A stretch of 18,511 nucleotides of DNA from VGWF01 sp964423465 (GTDB lineage Bacteria; Verrucomicrobiota; Kiritimatiellia; PWTM01): positions 1-18,511 of the forward strand of contig CAYRFK010000084.1 in the NCBI GenBank assembly GCA_964423465.1. The letters run 5' to 3'. Below are positions 1-6,290 of this stretch, piece after piece. Every line of letters begins with the position of its first letter. The stretch's first letter is position 1. Under the pieces are notes generated by a model that made no database searches, was not told where the DNA came from, and saw only the letters and a program-made list of their open reading frames with translations. A program made the translations under genes and the position numbers.

Positions 1-112
1 CCGTCTCATACCAGATGCGCGGCGCAATCTCGGCGAGCGGCTCGCCGTTCGTCCAGTCATCCGCCCCCGCGGCCGACGCCGCAAGGACAACCGCCAGCAG
101 AAACGTTCGCAT
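1..112 (-). CDS. Secreted protein of unknown function, N-terminal 37 codons only
   Basis: The reading frame starts with ATG at 112 and runs off the left edge of the window. An AGGAG ribosome binding site lies about 8 bases upstream of the start. The first 17 residues are a typical Sec signal peptide: MRT, a hydrophobic core FLLAVVLAA, then SAAGA before DDW. The mature part begins DDWTNGEPLAEIAPRIWYET and matches no family I can name. It is the last visible gene of the minus-strand group and lies 68 bases downstream of the lipid kinase gene, across a GC-rich palindrome. Export would place it in the periplasm or outside, like the oxidoreductases upstream. Function cannot be assigned from so little sequence. 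Confidence 0.6.
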   Translation of the reverse strand, partial: MRTFLLAVVLAASAAGADDWTNGEPLAEIAPRIWYET

Positions 113-126
113 GACTCGTTCTCCTG

Positions 127-154
127 GCCGGGAGGGCCGGCGGCCCCGCCGGCC
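127..154. repeat. GC-rich palindromic repeat, copy 1
   Basis: Bases 135-154 read GGCCGGCGGCCCCGCCGGCC, a perfect 9-base stem around a 2-base loop, preceded by CCGGGAGG. A second copy of the same layout occurs at 11567-11594 with one paired change in the stem. It sits in the 68-base gap between the lipid kinase and the partial secreted gene. No T-run follows on either strand, so a classical intrinsic terminator is not supported. Its minus-strand flank supplies the AGGAG ribosome binding site of the gene ending at 1. Confidence 0.75.
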
Positions 155-180
155 GTTCGCACGGTCCACGGCCGACCCGC

Positions 181-543
181 CTACCACGGCAGATGCGGCC
201 GGAAGATCACGACCCCGACCGCCACCGCGCACGCGGCGGCGATCAGCACGGCCGCCGCCGCAACGTCCTTCGCCTTCTTCACGAGCGGGTGGAGGTCGGG
301 CACCGCGGCGTCCGCGAGGAACTCCAGCGCGGTGTTGAGCGCCTCCGCGATCCAGACGAGTGCGATGGCGAGGAGGATTGCGCACCACTCCGGCCGCGTC
401 AGGTCGGCGAGCAGGCCGAGGGCGAGGGCCGCGGCGGTCGCGGCGGCGTGGATGCGGACGTTGGGCTGCGTGGTCCAGAGCGTCCGCAGGCCCTCGAACG
501 CGTGGCGGAAGCTCTGCAGCCGGCTCTTGGACGGTGCGGGCAT
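181..543 (-). CDS. dgkA: Diacylglycerol/undecaprenol kinase, DgkA family
   Basis: This 120-residue protein has the usual length and layout of the DgkA family of small integral-membrane lipid kinases. There is an N-terminal amphipathic stretch and three hydrophobic segments at about residues 32-47, 53-66 and 95-115. The family signature is clear: E67-A-L-N70-T71-A-L-E74 followed by K89-K-A-K92-D93-V-A-A-A. These enzymes phosphorylate diacylglycerol or undecaprenol with ATP in the inner membrane; lipid specificity cannot be read from sequence. The ATG lies 10 bases after the stop of the oxidoreductase gene upstream, so co-transcription is likely. No clear ribosome binding site is visible. If the substrate is undecaprenol, the gene would supply the lipid carrier for cell-surface glycans such as those suggested by the right half of the window. 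Confidence 0.9.
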   Translation of the reverse strand: MPAPSKSRLQSFRHAFEGLRTLWTTQPNVRIHAAATAAALALGLLADLTRPEWCAILLAIALVWIAEALNTALEFLADAAVPDLHPLVKKAKDVAAAAVLIAAACAVAVGVVIFRPHLPW

Positions 544-553
544 GGGGTGCTCG

Positions 554-1906
554 CTAGACCATCCATCCGCCGCGGAGCGGTCTGTGGATGCGCAGGTTGG
601 CCTCGTCGGCGCGCGGCCCGGTGAAGCGCTCGGCGACGGGATCCCACCGCAGCTTCGCCTTCAACTCCATCGCGATGTTGCCGAGGTGGCAGATGGCGGC
701 GGAGCGGTGGCCGACTTCGACGGGGGCGACGGGGTCGCGCCGGTCGCGGACGCAGTCGAGGAAGTTGCGCATGTGGTCGTCCGATTCGTAGAGATGGATC
801 TCGCCCGGCCCGATCTGCTCGCGCAGCAGCGCGGGGTCGGAGGCGTGCATCTTCTCGTCGTAGGCGAGCCACCCGCGATCGCCCTCGAACTTCACGTAGG
901 CGAACTGGTCGCCGGTGTGGCACTCGAACCCGACGCCGTCGGCGTAGCGACAGCGGAAGTGCGCGGGGTCGGCGACGTCGAAGAGGCCGTCGGTCGGGAA
1001 CACGCCGCCGAGGTCCTCGACCTCCACCGGCCCGTCGCCGTCGTGGCCCGTCGCCCACTGGACCATGTCGATCATGTGCGCGCCGAGGTTCGTGACATTT
1101 CCGCCGGAGTAGTCCTGGATGAATCGGAACGAGTAGAGGCAGCGGTCCTTGTGGTACGGCGCCCACGGGGCCGGGCCGAGCCACGTCTCGTAGTCGAGCC
1201 ACGCCGGCACGGGCTGCGGGGTCCAGTTCCTCGGGCTCTCGCGGTGGTTGCGGCCGATCACGACCCCGATGTGCCGCAGCTTGCCGATGCGGCCGTTGCG
1301 GACCAGTTCGCAAAGCTGGCGCGCGGAGGCGGCGGAGCGGCGGTAGGTGCCGGTCTGCAGGATGCGGCCGTGGCGGCGGACGGCATCCACCATCGCGCGC
1401 CCCTCGCCGAGCGTCAGCGAGAGCGGCTTCTCGCAGAAGATGTCCTTCCCCGCCCGGGCGGCGGCGATCGTCATGACCGCATGCCAGTGGTCGGGGGTCA
1501 CGACGGTCACCGCGTCGATGTCGTCGCGCGCGAGGACCTCGCGGAAGTCGATGTGCGCCGTGCAGCCGTCGTAGCCGGCACGGCCGGTCTTCCGCGCGTA
1601 GTGGTCGTTGACGACGTTCCGCGCCGCGTCGCGCCCGAACCACGGGCCCTGCCAGCCGTCCTTGAACCAGTGGCCGTACTCGTTGGACGAACTGACGGGG
1701 TCGCAGGCGGCGACGATCTGTACGTCGTCCTGCACGAGCGCCGCGCGGAGGTTGCGCATGCCCATCCCGCCGACGCCGATGCACCCCATGACGATGCGTT
1801 CAGACGGCGGGTTGGCGCCGATCACGCTGGCCGGCACGATCGCCGGCGCCATCCCGGCCGCCGCCATTTCGAGGAACACGCGGCGGCTGATGCGGGTCTT
1901 CGGCAT
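554..1906 (-). CDS. Tat-exported Gfo/Idh/MocA family oxidoreductase (first of three)
   Basis: The 450-residue product starts with a twin-arginine signal (S7-R8-R9-V-F-L12, then a hydrophobic stretch to about residue 30), so it is exported folded, probably with its nucleotide bound. The Rossmann motif G44-V-G46-G47-M-G49 binds NAD(P). TPDHWHA at 137-143 and E159-K160-P161 are hallmark motifs of the family, with K160 as the expected catalytic lysine. The C-terminal half contains LGAHMIDMVQW with H277 and D280. Family members oxidise or epimerise sugars, inositols or glycosides; exported relatives also include NAD-dependent glycosidases (GH109), so hydrolase activity is an alternative. AAGGA lies about 8 bases before the ATG. 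The preceding oxidoreductase gene ends 40 bases upstream and the lipid kinase follows after 10 bases, consistent with an operon. The substrate is not predictable. Confidence 0.92.
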   Translation of the reverse strand: MPKTRISRRVFLEMAAAGMAPAIVPASVIGANPPSERIVMGCIGVGGMGMRNLRAALVQDDVQIVAACDPVSSSNEYGHWFKDGWQGPWFGRDAARNVVNDHYARKTGRAGYDGCTAHIDFREVLARDDIDAVTVVTPDHWHAVMTIAAARAGKDIFCEKPLSLTLGEGRAMVDAVRRHGRILQTGTYRRSAASARQLCELVRNGRIGKLRHIGVVIGRNHRESPRNWTPQPVPAWLDYETWLGPAPWAPYHKDRCLYSFRFIQDYSGGNVTNLGAHMIDMVQWATGHDGDGPVEVEDLGGVFPTDGLFDVADPAHFRCRYADGVGFECHTGDQFAYVKFEGDRGWLAYDEKMHASDPALLREQIGPGEIHLYESDDHMRNFLDCVRDRRDPVAPVEVGHRSAAICHLGNIAMELKAKLRWDPVAERFTGPRADEANLRIHRPLRGGWMV

Positions 1907-1946
1907 GGCGGACGTTCCTTTCCCGCCGCGCCCGGGCGCGGACGGA

Positions 1947-3326
1947 CTACTTCGCCTGCGACGCCATTTCGAGAGCCTTGGTCGTCGTGTAGTACTTCGC
2001 GATCGTGTTCGGAACCTCCCAGGCGGGGAGCTTGCCGTCGCGCAGGAAACGGAAGTACTTCGCGGCGACCTGGGCGAAGTGCGGCTCGTGGCCGTCGCGG
2101 TACTGGTCGGGGATCAGGATCTCCCAGCCCTTGTCGAGCCGCTTGAGTCCGACGCCCGGGAACTTCGCGGTGATTTTCGGCAGCGAGGCGGCGAGCGTCT
2201 GCTCGAAGGTGCCCGCATCGACACCCGCGACGGGTTCGACGTAGAGCGCCGGCTTGAAGGCCTGCTCCTTGCCCTGCCGGATCACGAGGTTCGCCTTCGA
2301 CCCGCGCATGATCGAGTAGTGCGTGTCGCCCGTGCCCGCCGGGGCCTCGAAGTTCCACACTACGGAGACCTTCGCGCAGACGCCGCGCAGGCGGTAGACG
2401 ATCTCGCCGTTGGCGAAGACGTTCAGCGCGCCGTCCTTGACGTCCTTCTTCAGGTAGTCCGGCCACGTATCCTTCTTCGTCACGCCCTTGAACTGCTCGG
2501 GCGAGATGACGGTGGGCCAGCGCTTCGCGGCGACGAGCTCGATGTCCTTCTTGTAGTCGAGGGCGACGTCCGGGAAGCACTCCCACTGGATCAGATCAAC
2601 CAGGTGCGTCGTGACGTCGACGATGCCCTCGCCCTGCTGCGCGACGTCGAAGAACCATGCCGGGCGGACCAGCGGCGAGCCGCTGACGATCTTCGAGAAG
2701 TGGTGGACGCTTTCCTTGGTCACCGCCGGGTTCTCCGGCGTGCCCTTTTCCATCTGCCCGAACACGGCCGGGATCAGCGAGAACTCCTTCTGGAGCATCG
2801 TCGTGATCTCGTAGCGCTCGGTCATGATGTCGTAGAGGAGGACCTTGTTCTTCTCCGCCGAGGCGTAGGCCTCCAGCAGCGTCGCGAAGCCCTTCGCATC
2901 AATCGCCATGGGCTTGTCGGCCAGCACGTTCAGGCCCGCGTCGACGGCGCTCTTGATGTACTCGATCTTCCGGCGGTTGTTGCCGGAGGTGACCATCACG
3001 TTGCCCTTCTTCTCGGCGAGCATGCGCTCGAGGTAGTCCGGGCCGCGGTAGACCTCGGTCTTCCATGCGGTGGGTTTCTCGGCGCGCTCGTTGTAGGACT
3101 TGATCTTCGCGAGGTGCGCGTCGAGCTCGTCGCCCGCGGGCGCGTAGACATGCACGACGGGATCGACGCCCGGCGGCATGGACTTCTGCACCAGTGCCGC
3201 GTGGAAATGCCCCGGATCGAGCGTGAGCAGCTTCACGTTTCCGCCTCCGCCGGTTCCCATCGTTCCGCAGGCCGCCAGGCCCACCGCCGCCGCACCGACC
3301 GCCATCGTTGTCGTCATCGCGTTCAT
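1947..3326 (-). CDS. Lipoprotein Gfo/Idh-type oxidoreductase with divergent C-terminal domain (second of three)
   Basis: The 459-residue product begins with a lipoprotein signal: hydrophobic residues 4-19 and lipobox L17-A-A-C20, followed by a glycine-rich tether to about residue 29. It should be lipid-anchored in a membrane facing the periplasm. The body is an atypical Gfo/Idh protein. LDPGHFHAALVQK near residues 36-48 replaces the usual glycine motif, and A136-D137-K138-P139 takes the place of EKP, keeping the lysine. THLVDLIQW, with H241 and D244, corresponds to the conserved histidine segment. The remainder resembles the 'putative oxidoreductase C-terminal domain' type. The ATG at 3326 was chosen because GGAG lies 6 bases before it and the lipobox is then correctly placed; an in-frame TTG at 3338 lies upstream but would include that site. 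Substrate unknown. Confidence 0.88.
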   Translation of the reverse strand: MNAMTTTMAVGAAAVGLAACGTMGTGGGGNVKLLTLDPGHFHAALVQKSMPPGVDPVVHVYAPAGDELDAHLAKIKSYNERAEKPTAWKTEVYRGPDYLERMLAEKKGNVMVTSGNNRRKIEYIKSAVDAGLNVLADKPMAIDAKGFATLLEAYASAEKNKVLLYDIMTERYEITTMLQKEFSLIPAVFGQMEKGTPENPAVTKESVHHFSKIVSGSPLVRPAWFFDVAQQGEGIVDVTTHLVDLIQWECFPDVALDYKKDIELVAAKRWPTVISPEQFKGVTKKDTWPDYLKKDVKDGALNVFANGEIVYRLRGVCAKVSVVWNFEAPAGTGDTHYSIMRGSKANLVIRQGKEQAFKPALYVEPVAGVDAGTFEQTLAASLPKITAKFPGVGLKRLDKGWEILIPDQYRDGHEPHFAQVAAKYFRFLRDGKLPAWEVPNTIAKYYTTTKALEMASQAK

Positions 3327-3332
3327 GCGTTT

Positions 3333-3336
3333 CTCC
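3333..3336 (-). promoter_or_regulatory. Ribosome binding site that fixes the start at 3326
   Basis: On the minus strand GGAG is followed by six bases and then ATG at 3326. An upstream TTG at 3338 is in frame, but this site would lie inside that longer reading frame, so the ATG is preferred. Confidence 0.7.
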
Positions 3337-3344
3337 AAGTCAGA

Positions 3345-3463
3345 GGTTCACAGTTCACGGTTCAAAGGTTCACGGTTCAGAGGTTCGGGAGTCCAAGGGT
3401 TGGATGCCATCGAGGCAAGGTCTTCCGAACCATGGAACCTCTGAACCTTGGAACCGTTGAACC
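3345..3463. repeat. Facing short-period arrays GGTTC / GAACC (inverted-repeat element)
   Basis: The plus strand carries GGTTC (one copy AGTTC) starting at 3345, 3352, 3359, 3367, 3374 and 3382, a 7-8 base period. After a 40-base centre it carries GAACC at 3427, 3435, 3443, 3451 and 3459, exactly every 8 bases. The two arms are imperfect complements and could form a long hairpin. The element fills almost all of the 137-base gap between two oxidoreductase genes. Its last GAACC ends on the base next to the stop codon of the gene at 3464-4825. It lies 19 bases upstream of the ATG at 3326, so it would be in the transcript between the two genes and could affect their relative expression. Confidence 0.8.
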
Positions 3464-4825
3464 TCACACAGCGTACTTCGGCCGCATCGGCTGGGTCAGG
3501 GCCGCGCTGGCTTCGGCGTCGCCGACGAAGTCCTCCTTCGCCGGGTCCCACTTCACGGGGCGGCCGAGCCGCATCGCGATGTGGCCGATGTTGCAGACGC
3601 CGCTCGAGCGGTGGCCGATCTCGATCGGGCAGATGTTCTTCTTGCCGGTCTTGATGCAATCGAGCCAGTTCACGTAGTGGTCGGGGCTGTCGTAGAGTTT
3701 CACCTTCGGCGAGACGAGCGGCTCGATGAACGCCGGATTGCTGGCGTCGAGGGCCTTCAGGGGGCGCGTACCGGTGGTCGGGTCGCTCGCGGTCGCCTTC
3801 TGCGAGCCGCGCGAGACGAAGATCCAGCCGTCGGTGCCGATGAACTTGATCCCGTTGGGGTACTTGTCGCAGATGCGCAGCGAGACGCCGTTGGCGTACT
3901 TCATCTCGAGGCGGTAGGGGCCGTGGACGGTCCACAGGCCGCTGGTCGGGAACTCGCCCTTGCCGGAGATCTCGACGGGGCCGGTGAGTTCGGTGTCCAT
4001 GCCCCAGTGGGCGATGTCCATGTGGTGCACGCCCCAGCCGGTGATCATGCCGCAGCAGTACTGCTCGCAGCGGAGCCAGCCGGGCCGGCCGAAGCCCTTC
4101 TGCGGATGCACGCGCTCCTCGGTGTACGGGACGACGGGCGTCCATCCGAGCCACGCGTCGTAGTTGAGGTTCGCCGGGACCGGCATCTCGGCGGGATTGC
4201 CGCCGGCGGGATCGGTCGGCAGGCCGACCTCGACCTCCTTGAGCGTGCCGATGCGGCCGTTGCGGACGAATTCGGCGGCCTCGCGGAACTGCTTCTGCGA
4301 CCGCTGCTGGGTGCCGAACTGGATGACGCGGTCGGTGGAGCGCCCGGCGTCGCGCATGGCGCGGCCCTCGGCATAGATGCGCCCGGCGGGCTTCTGGACG
4401 TAGACGTGCTTGCCGGCCTTCACGGCGTCGACCGTCGGCCGCGCATGCCAGTGGTCGGGCGTGCTGATCGTGACGGCGTCGATGTCCTTGCGCTTGAGCA
4501 TCTCGAGGTAATCACCGAAGACCTCGATCTCCGCGCCCGGCTTCTTGTTCTTCGCGCACCACTCGTTGATGTAGTCCTTGCCGAGTTTCGCGCGGTTCGA
4601 GTCGAGATCGCAGACCGCGACGTAGACTCCGCCGGCCTTCAGCGTGCCGGGGATGTCCGCGTCGCGCCCGATGCGGCCGCAGCCGATGGCGCCGACCTGG
4701 ATCCGGTTGCTGGGCGCGTCCGCGCCGAACACGGTCGAGGGAACGATGGTGGGGAACGCGAGCGCGCCGGCCGTCGCGGTGCCGGCCTTCAGAAAGTCGC
4801 GGCGCTTCACGGATGAACTCTTCAT
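3464..4825 (-). CDS. Tat-exported Gfo/Idh/MocA family oxidoreductase (third of three)
   Basis: The 453-residue product has a strong twin-arginine signal (K7-R8-R9-D-F-L12-K13, hydrophobic to about residue 33, cleavage near FGA). The nucleotide-binding motif is G48-C-G50-R-I-G53. TPDHWHA at 122-128 is followed by Q144-K145-P146 in place of EKP, so the catalytic lysine is kept and the preceding acid is glutamine. A WGVHHMDIAHW segment (H267, H268, D270) marks the C-terminal domain. The protein resembles the first oxidoreductase in layout (GT-x-x-R-S followed by VRNGRIG occurs in both), so the two are likely old duplicates. The start is set by GGAGGAGA six bases before the ATG; an ATG at 4912 is in frame but would add a basic peptide ahead of the signal. 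A promoter candidate lies at 4883-4912. The substrate is unknown. Confidence 0.92.
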   Translation of the reverse strand: MKSSSVKRRDFLKAGTATAGALAFPTIVPSTVFGADAPSNRIQVGAIGCGRIGRDADIPGTLKAGGVYVAVCDLDSNRAKLGKDYINEWCAKNKKPGAEIEVFGDYLEMLKRKDIDAVTISTPDHWHARPTVDAVKAGKHVYVQKPAGRIYAEGRAMRDAGRSTDRVIQFGTQQRSQKQFREAAEFVRNGRIGTLKEVEVGLPTDPAGGNPAEMPVPANLNYDAWLGWTPVVPYTEERVHPQKGFGRPGWLRCEQYCCGMITGWGVHHMDIAHWGMDTELTGPVEISGKGEFPTSGLWTVHGPYRLEMKYANGVSLRICDKYPNGIKFIGTDGWIFVSRGSQKATASDPTTGTRPLKALDASNPAFIEPLVSPKVKLYDSPDHYVNWLDCIKTGKKNICPIEIGHRSSGVCNIGHIAMRLGRPVKWDPAKEDFVGDAEASAALTQPMRPKYAV

Positions 4826-4831
4826 GACCCG

Positions 4832-4839
4832 TCTCCTCC
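4832..4839 (-). promoter_or_regulatory. Strong ribosome binding site that fixes the start at 4825
   Basis: On the minus strand GGAGGAGA is followed by six bases and the ATG at 4825. It selects this start, directly before the twin-arginine signal, over the in-frame upstream ATG at 4912. Confidence 0.8.
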
Positions 4840-4882
4840 GGCGCCCGGGTTTGAGCCTTCTGGACGGGCGCGCCATCCGGCC

Positions 4883-4912
4883 TTCGTAGCACGCCCCGCC
4901 CCCGGCGCGCAA
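4883..4912 (-). promoter_or_regulatory. Promoter candidate for the oxidoreductase cassette
   Basis: Reading the minus strand, TTGCGC (4912-4907) is followed by 18 bases and TACGAA (4888-4883), the latter preceded by TGC as in an extended -10. Transcription would start near 4876, about 50 bases before the ATG at 4825. The match to the housekeeping consensus is partial. Confidence 0.35.
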
Positions 4913-4941
4913 GCCGCGGATCGCGAAAATGTCGGCGCCGT

Positions 4942-5052
4942 CTACCGGGCCTTGCCTGCCTTGATCTCCGAGAGCTTCCGGGAACCTTCAAACGTTCCCA
5001 GTCCCTTCAGGACCAGGCGGACGACCACTTCGGCATCGGGGGCTTCGGTCAT
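4942..5052 (-). CDS. Possible small protein of 36 residues
   Basis: An ATG at 5052 opens 36 codons ending in TAG at 4942. The peptide begins MTEAPDAEVVVRLVLKGLGT and has a short hydrophobic strand followed by a basic end. By hand count 27 of 36 third positions are G or C, compatible with coding here. The frame is the same as that of the 353-residue secreted protein upstream, whose TGA at 5094-5092 is followed by 49 further open codons. It could be a separate gene, a lost C-terminus, or chance. No ribosome binding site precedes the ATG, and a strong hairpin lies just upstream. I do not recognise the sequence. Confidence 0.25.
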   Translation of the reverse strand: MTEAPDAEVVVRLVLKGLGTFEGSRKLSEIKAGKAR

Positions 5053-5058
5053 CTCGTT

Positions 5059-5079
5059 GGGGACTCGACCCGAGCCCCC
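5059..5079 (-). terminator. Strong hairpin after the secreted-protein gene
   Basis: On the minus strand GGGGGCTCG, loop GGT, CGAGTCCCC form a 9-pair stem with one G-U pair, starting 12 bases after the TGA at 5092. The fifth pair works only in RNA from the minus strand (A-C on the other strand), which favours a transcript role on that strand. No U-run follows, so it may be a Rho-assisted end or a 3'-end stabiliser rather than a classical terminator. Confidence 0.45.
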
Positions 5080-5091
5080 GCATGCGCCGCC

Positions 5092-6153
5092 TCAGCCATA
5101 CTCCATGGTCGCCAGCCGGTGTTCGCGGCCTCCGGACCGGATGAATGCGGCGGGCCCGTCGGCCTTGTCGCCGGCCGCGGGCTGCCAGTTCTCGCCGGAC
5201 ACGCCGGTGATCTTCACGTTTCGAAGGGTGATGTCCTGTCCGTCGCGCGTCGCATCAAAGGCCACGGCAAGCGGCGGGCCGATCTTGAGCGTCAGGGGCT
5301 CCGCGCCCAGGACGACCGGCTTCGGGAACCCCCGCAGGTACATCTTCGTTGCGCCGCCCTCCCAGCCGAACGTGCCGGTGATGCGGAGGGCTCCGGGGAT
5401 GGCGCGGATCGGTTCGGCAATCGATCGGGCGGTCGCACAGAAGGCTCCGGCCTCGCCGGTCACCTGCAGTTGGGCATCCGCGGGAGCTGGCGCCATGGCG
5501 AACCGAAGCTCGGAAACGGCCCCCGCGTAGGGCTCGATCCGGAGCTTCCCGGCGTTCTCCAGGGCGAGGGCGTACAGGCGGCCGTCCACGCCGACGGTGT
5601 TTGACCAGGGCAGGCGCGCGGCCGCGCCGTTCTGGCCGGCCTCCCGGGCGGTGGCGATCGCGAGGGTGTCGCCCCGGTTTCCGAAGACGCCGTCCATGGA
5701 AAGATCGCCGATGCTCACGAGGCGGCCGTTCCAGAGGCCCTCCATCGTTGCGCGGCTTCCGGCCACGAGCATCCTCTCCCGCACGAAGAGAAGTTCGATG
5801 GGATACTTGAAGTCCGTCGTCCCGTTCCGGGCGGCCACGTGGATCGTGGTGCGCTCGGGCTTCACGGCCGGGGCGTCGGCATCGTCGATCGTGCCGTCCC
5901 CGCTGGTGTCCGCGCGGACCGAATCGGCGGCGATCCGAAACGTCAGCCGTCCCGCTGCGTTCGCGAAGGGTTTGATCTCGACGACGCCCTGGTCATCCGC
6001 GGCGAAACCGCGGAAGGACCGCGCGTCGGCGGCTGCAAACTTCAGGTCGACCACGGCCGGCTTCTCCGGCCCGGTCTCCGCGCCCTTTCCCGACGCGGCA
6101 AGGCCCGCAAGAAGTGCGAGCACCCGCGGAACCATCCCCGCAACCGTTCTCAT
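5092..6153 (-). CDS. Secreted protein of unknown function with one EF-hand-like loop
   Basis: The 353-residue product has a Sec signal peptide at about residues 1-25 (basic start, core VLALLAGLAA). A calcium-binding loop of EF-hand or dockerin type is visible at 82-93 with ligand positions D82, S84, D86, T88, D90 and D93. The rest looks beta-rich, with repeated segments of type 'WNGRLVSIGDLSMDG', and contains no enzyme motif I recognise. GGAGGA lies 7 bases before the ATG, supporting this start over the internal ATG at residue 7. It is transcribed in the same direction as the three oxidoreductases, 266 bases upstream of the nearest, but a hairpin after the stop and a promoter candidate before the next gene suggest a separate unit. 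It is divergent from the DoxX gene. Function unknown. Confidence 0.85.
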   Translation of the reverse strand: MRTVAGMVPRVLALLAGLAASGKGAETGPEKPAVVDLKFAAADARSFRGFAADDQGVVEIKPFANAAGRLTFRIAADSVRADTSGDGTIDDADAPAVKPERTTIHVAARNGTTDFKYPIELLFVRERMLVAGSRATMEGLWNGRLVSIGDLSMDGVFGNRGDTLAIATAREAGQNGAAARLPWSNTVGVDGRLYALALENAGKLRIEPYAGAVSELRFAMAPAPADAQLQVTGEAGAFCATARSIAEPIRAIPGALRITGTFGWEGGATKMYLRGFPKPVVLGAEPLTLKIGPPLAVAFDATRDGQDITLRNVKITGVSGENWQPAAGDKADGPAAFIRSGGREHRLATMEYG

Positions 6154-6257
6154 GTGTTCGTCCTCCGCCCGACGCCCCCCTTGTACGCCCCGGCGCCGGG
6201 AGTGTCAAAACGGAGATTGGGACGGTGGCCGGCGCGCTTCTTCGGGCCGCGGTTTCA

Positions 6258-6266
6258 TGCTACACA
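6258..6266 (+). promoter_or_regulatory. Possible extended -10 element for the DoxX gene
   Basis: TGC followed by TACACA occurs 24 bases before the ATG at 6291, in the 137-base divergent gap, in the same TGC-TAC form as the candidate at 4883-4912. No convincing -35 hexamer was found. GGAGG at 6281-6285 is the ribosome binding site. Confidence 0.25.
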
Positions 6267-6290
6267 GGGACGTTTCCCGCGGAGGGCCGG

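Noticed and set aside
135..154. Intrinsic terminator after the lipid kinase gene
   Set aside because: The stem is strong but no T-run follows on the minus strand, and the same palindrome occurs elsewhere, so a dispersed repeat is the better description.
332..2146. Long plus-strand open frame opposite the lipid kinase and first oxidoreductase
   Set aside because: It is the antisense shadow of genes with clear DgkA and Gfo/Idh motifs; its own translation has no motif.
3427..3463. CRISPR-like regular repeat
   Set aside because: The units are 5 bases with 3-base spacers, far too short, and no cas gene is present.
1608..3677. Long plus-strand open frame opposite the lipoprotein oxidoreductase
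   Set aside because: Same reason: it covers a gene with a lipobox and conserved family motifs on the other strand, and it runs through the repeat arrays.
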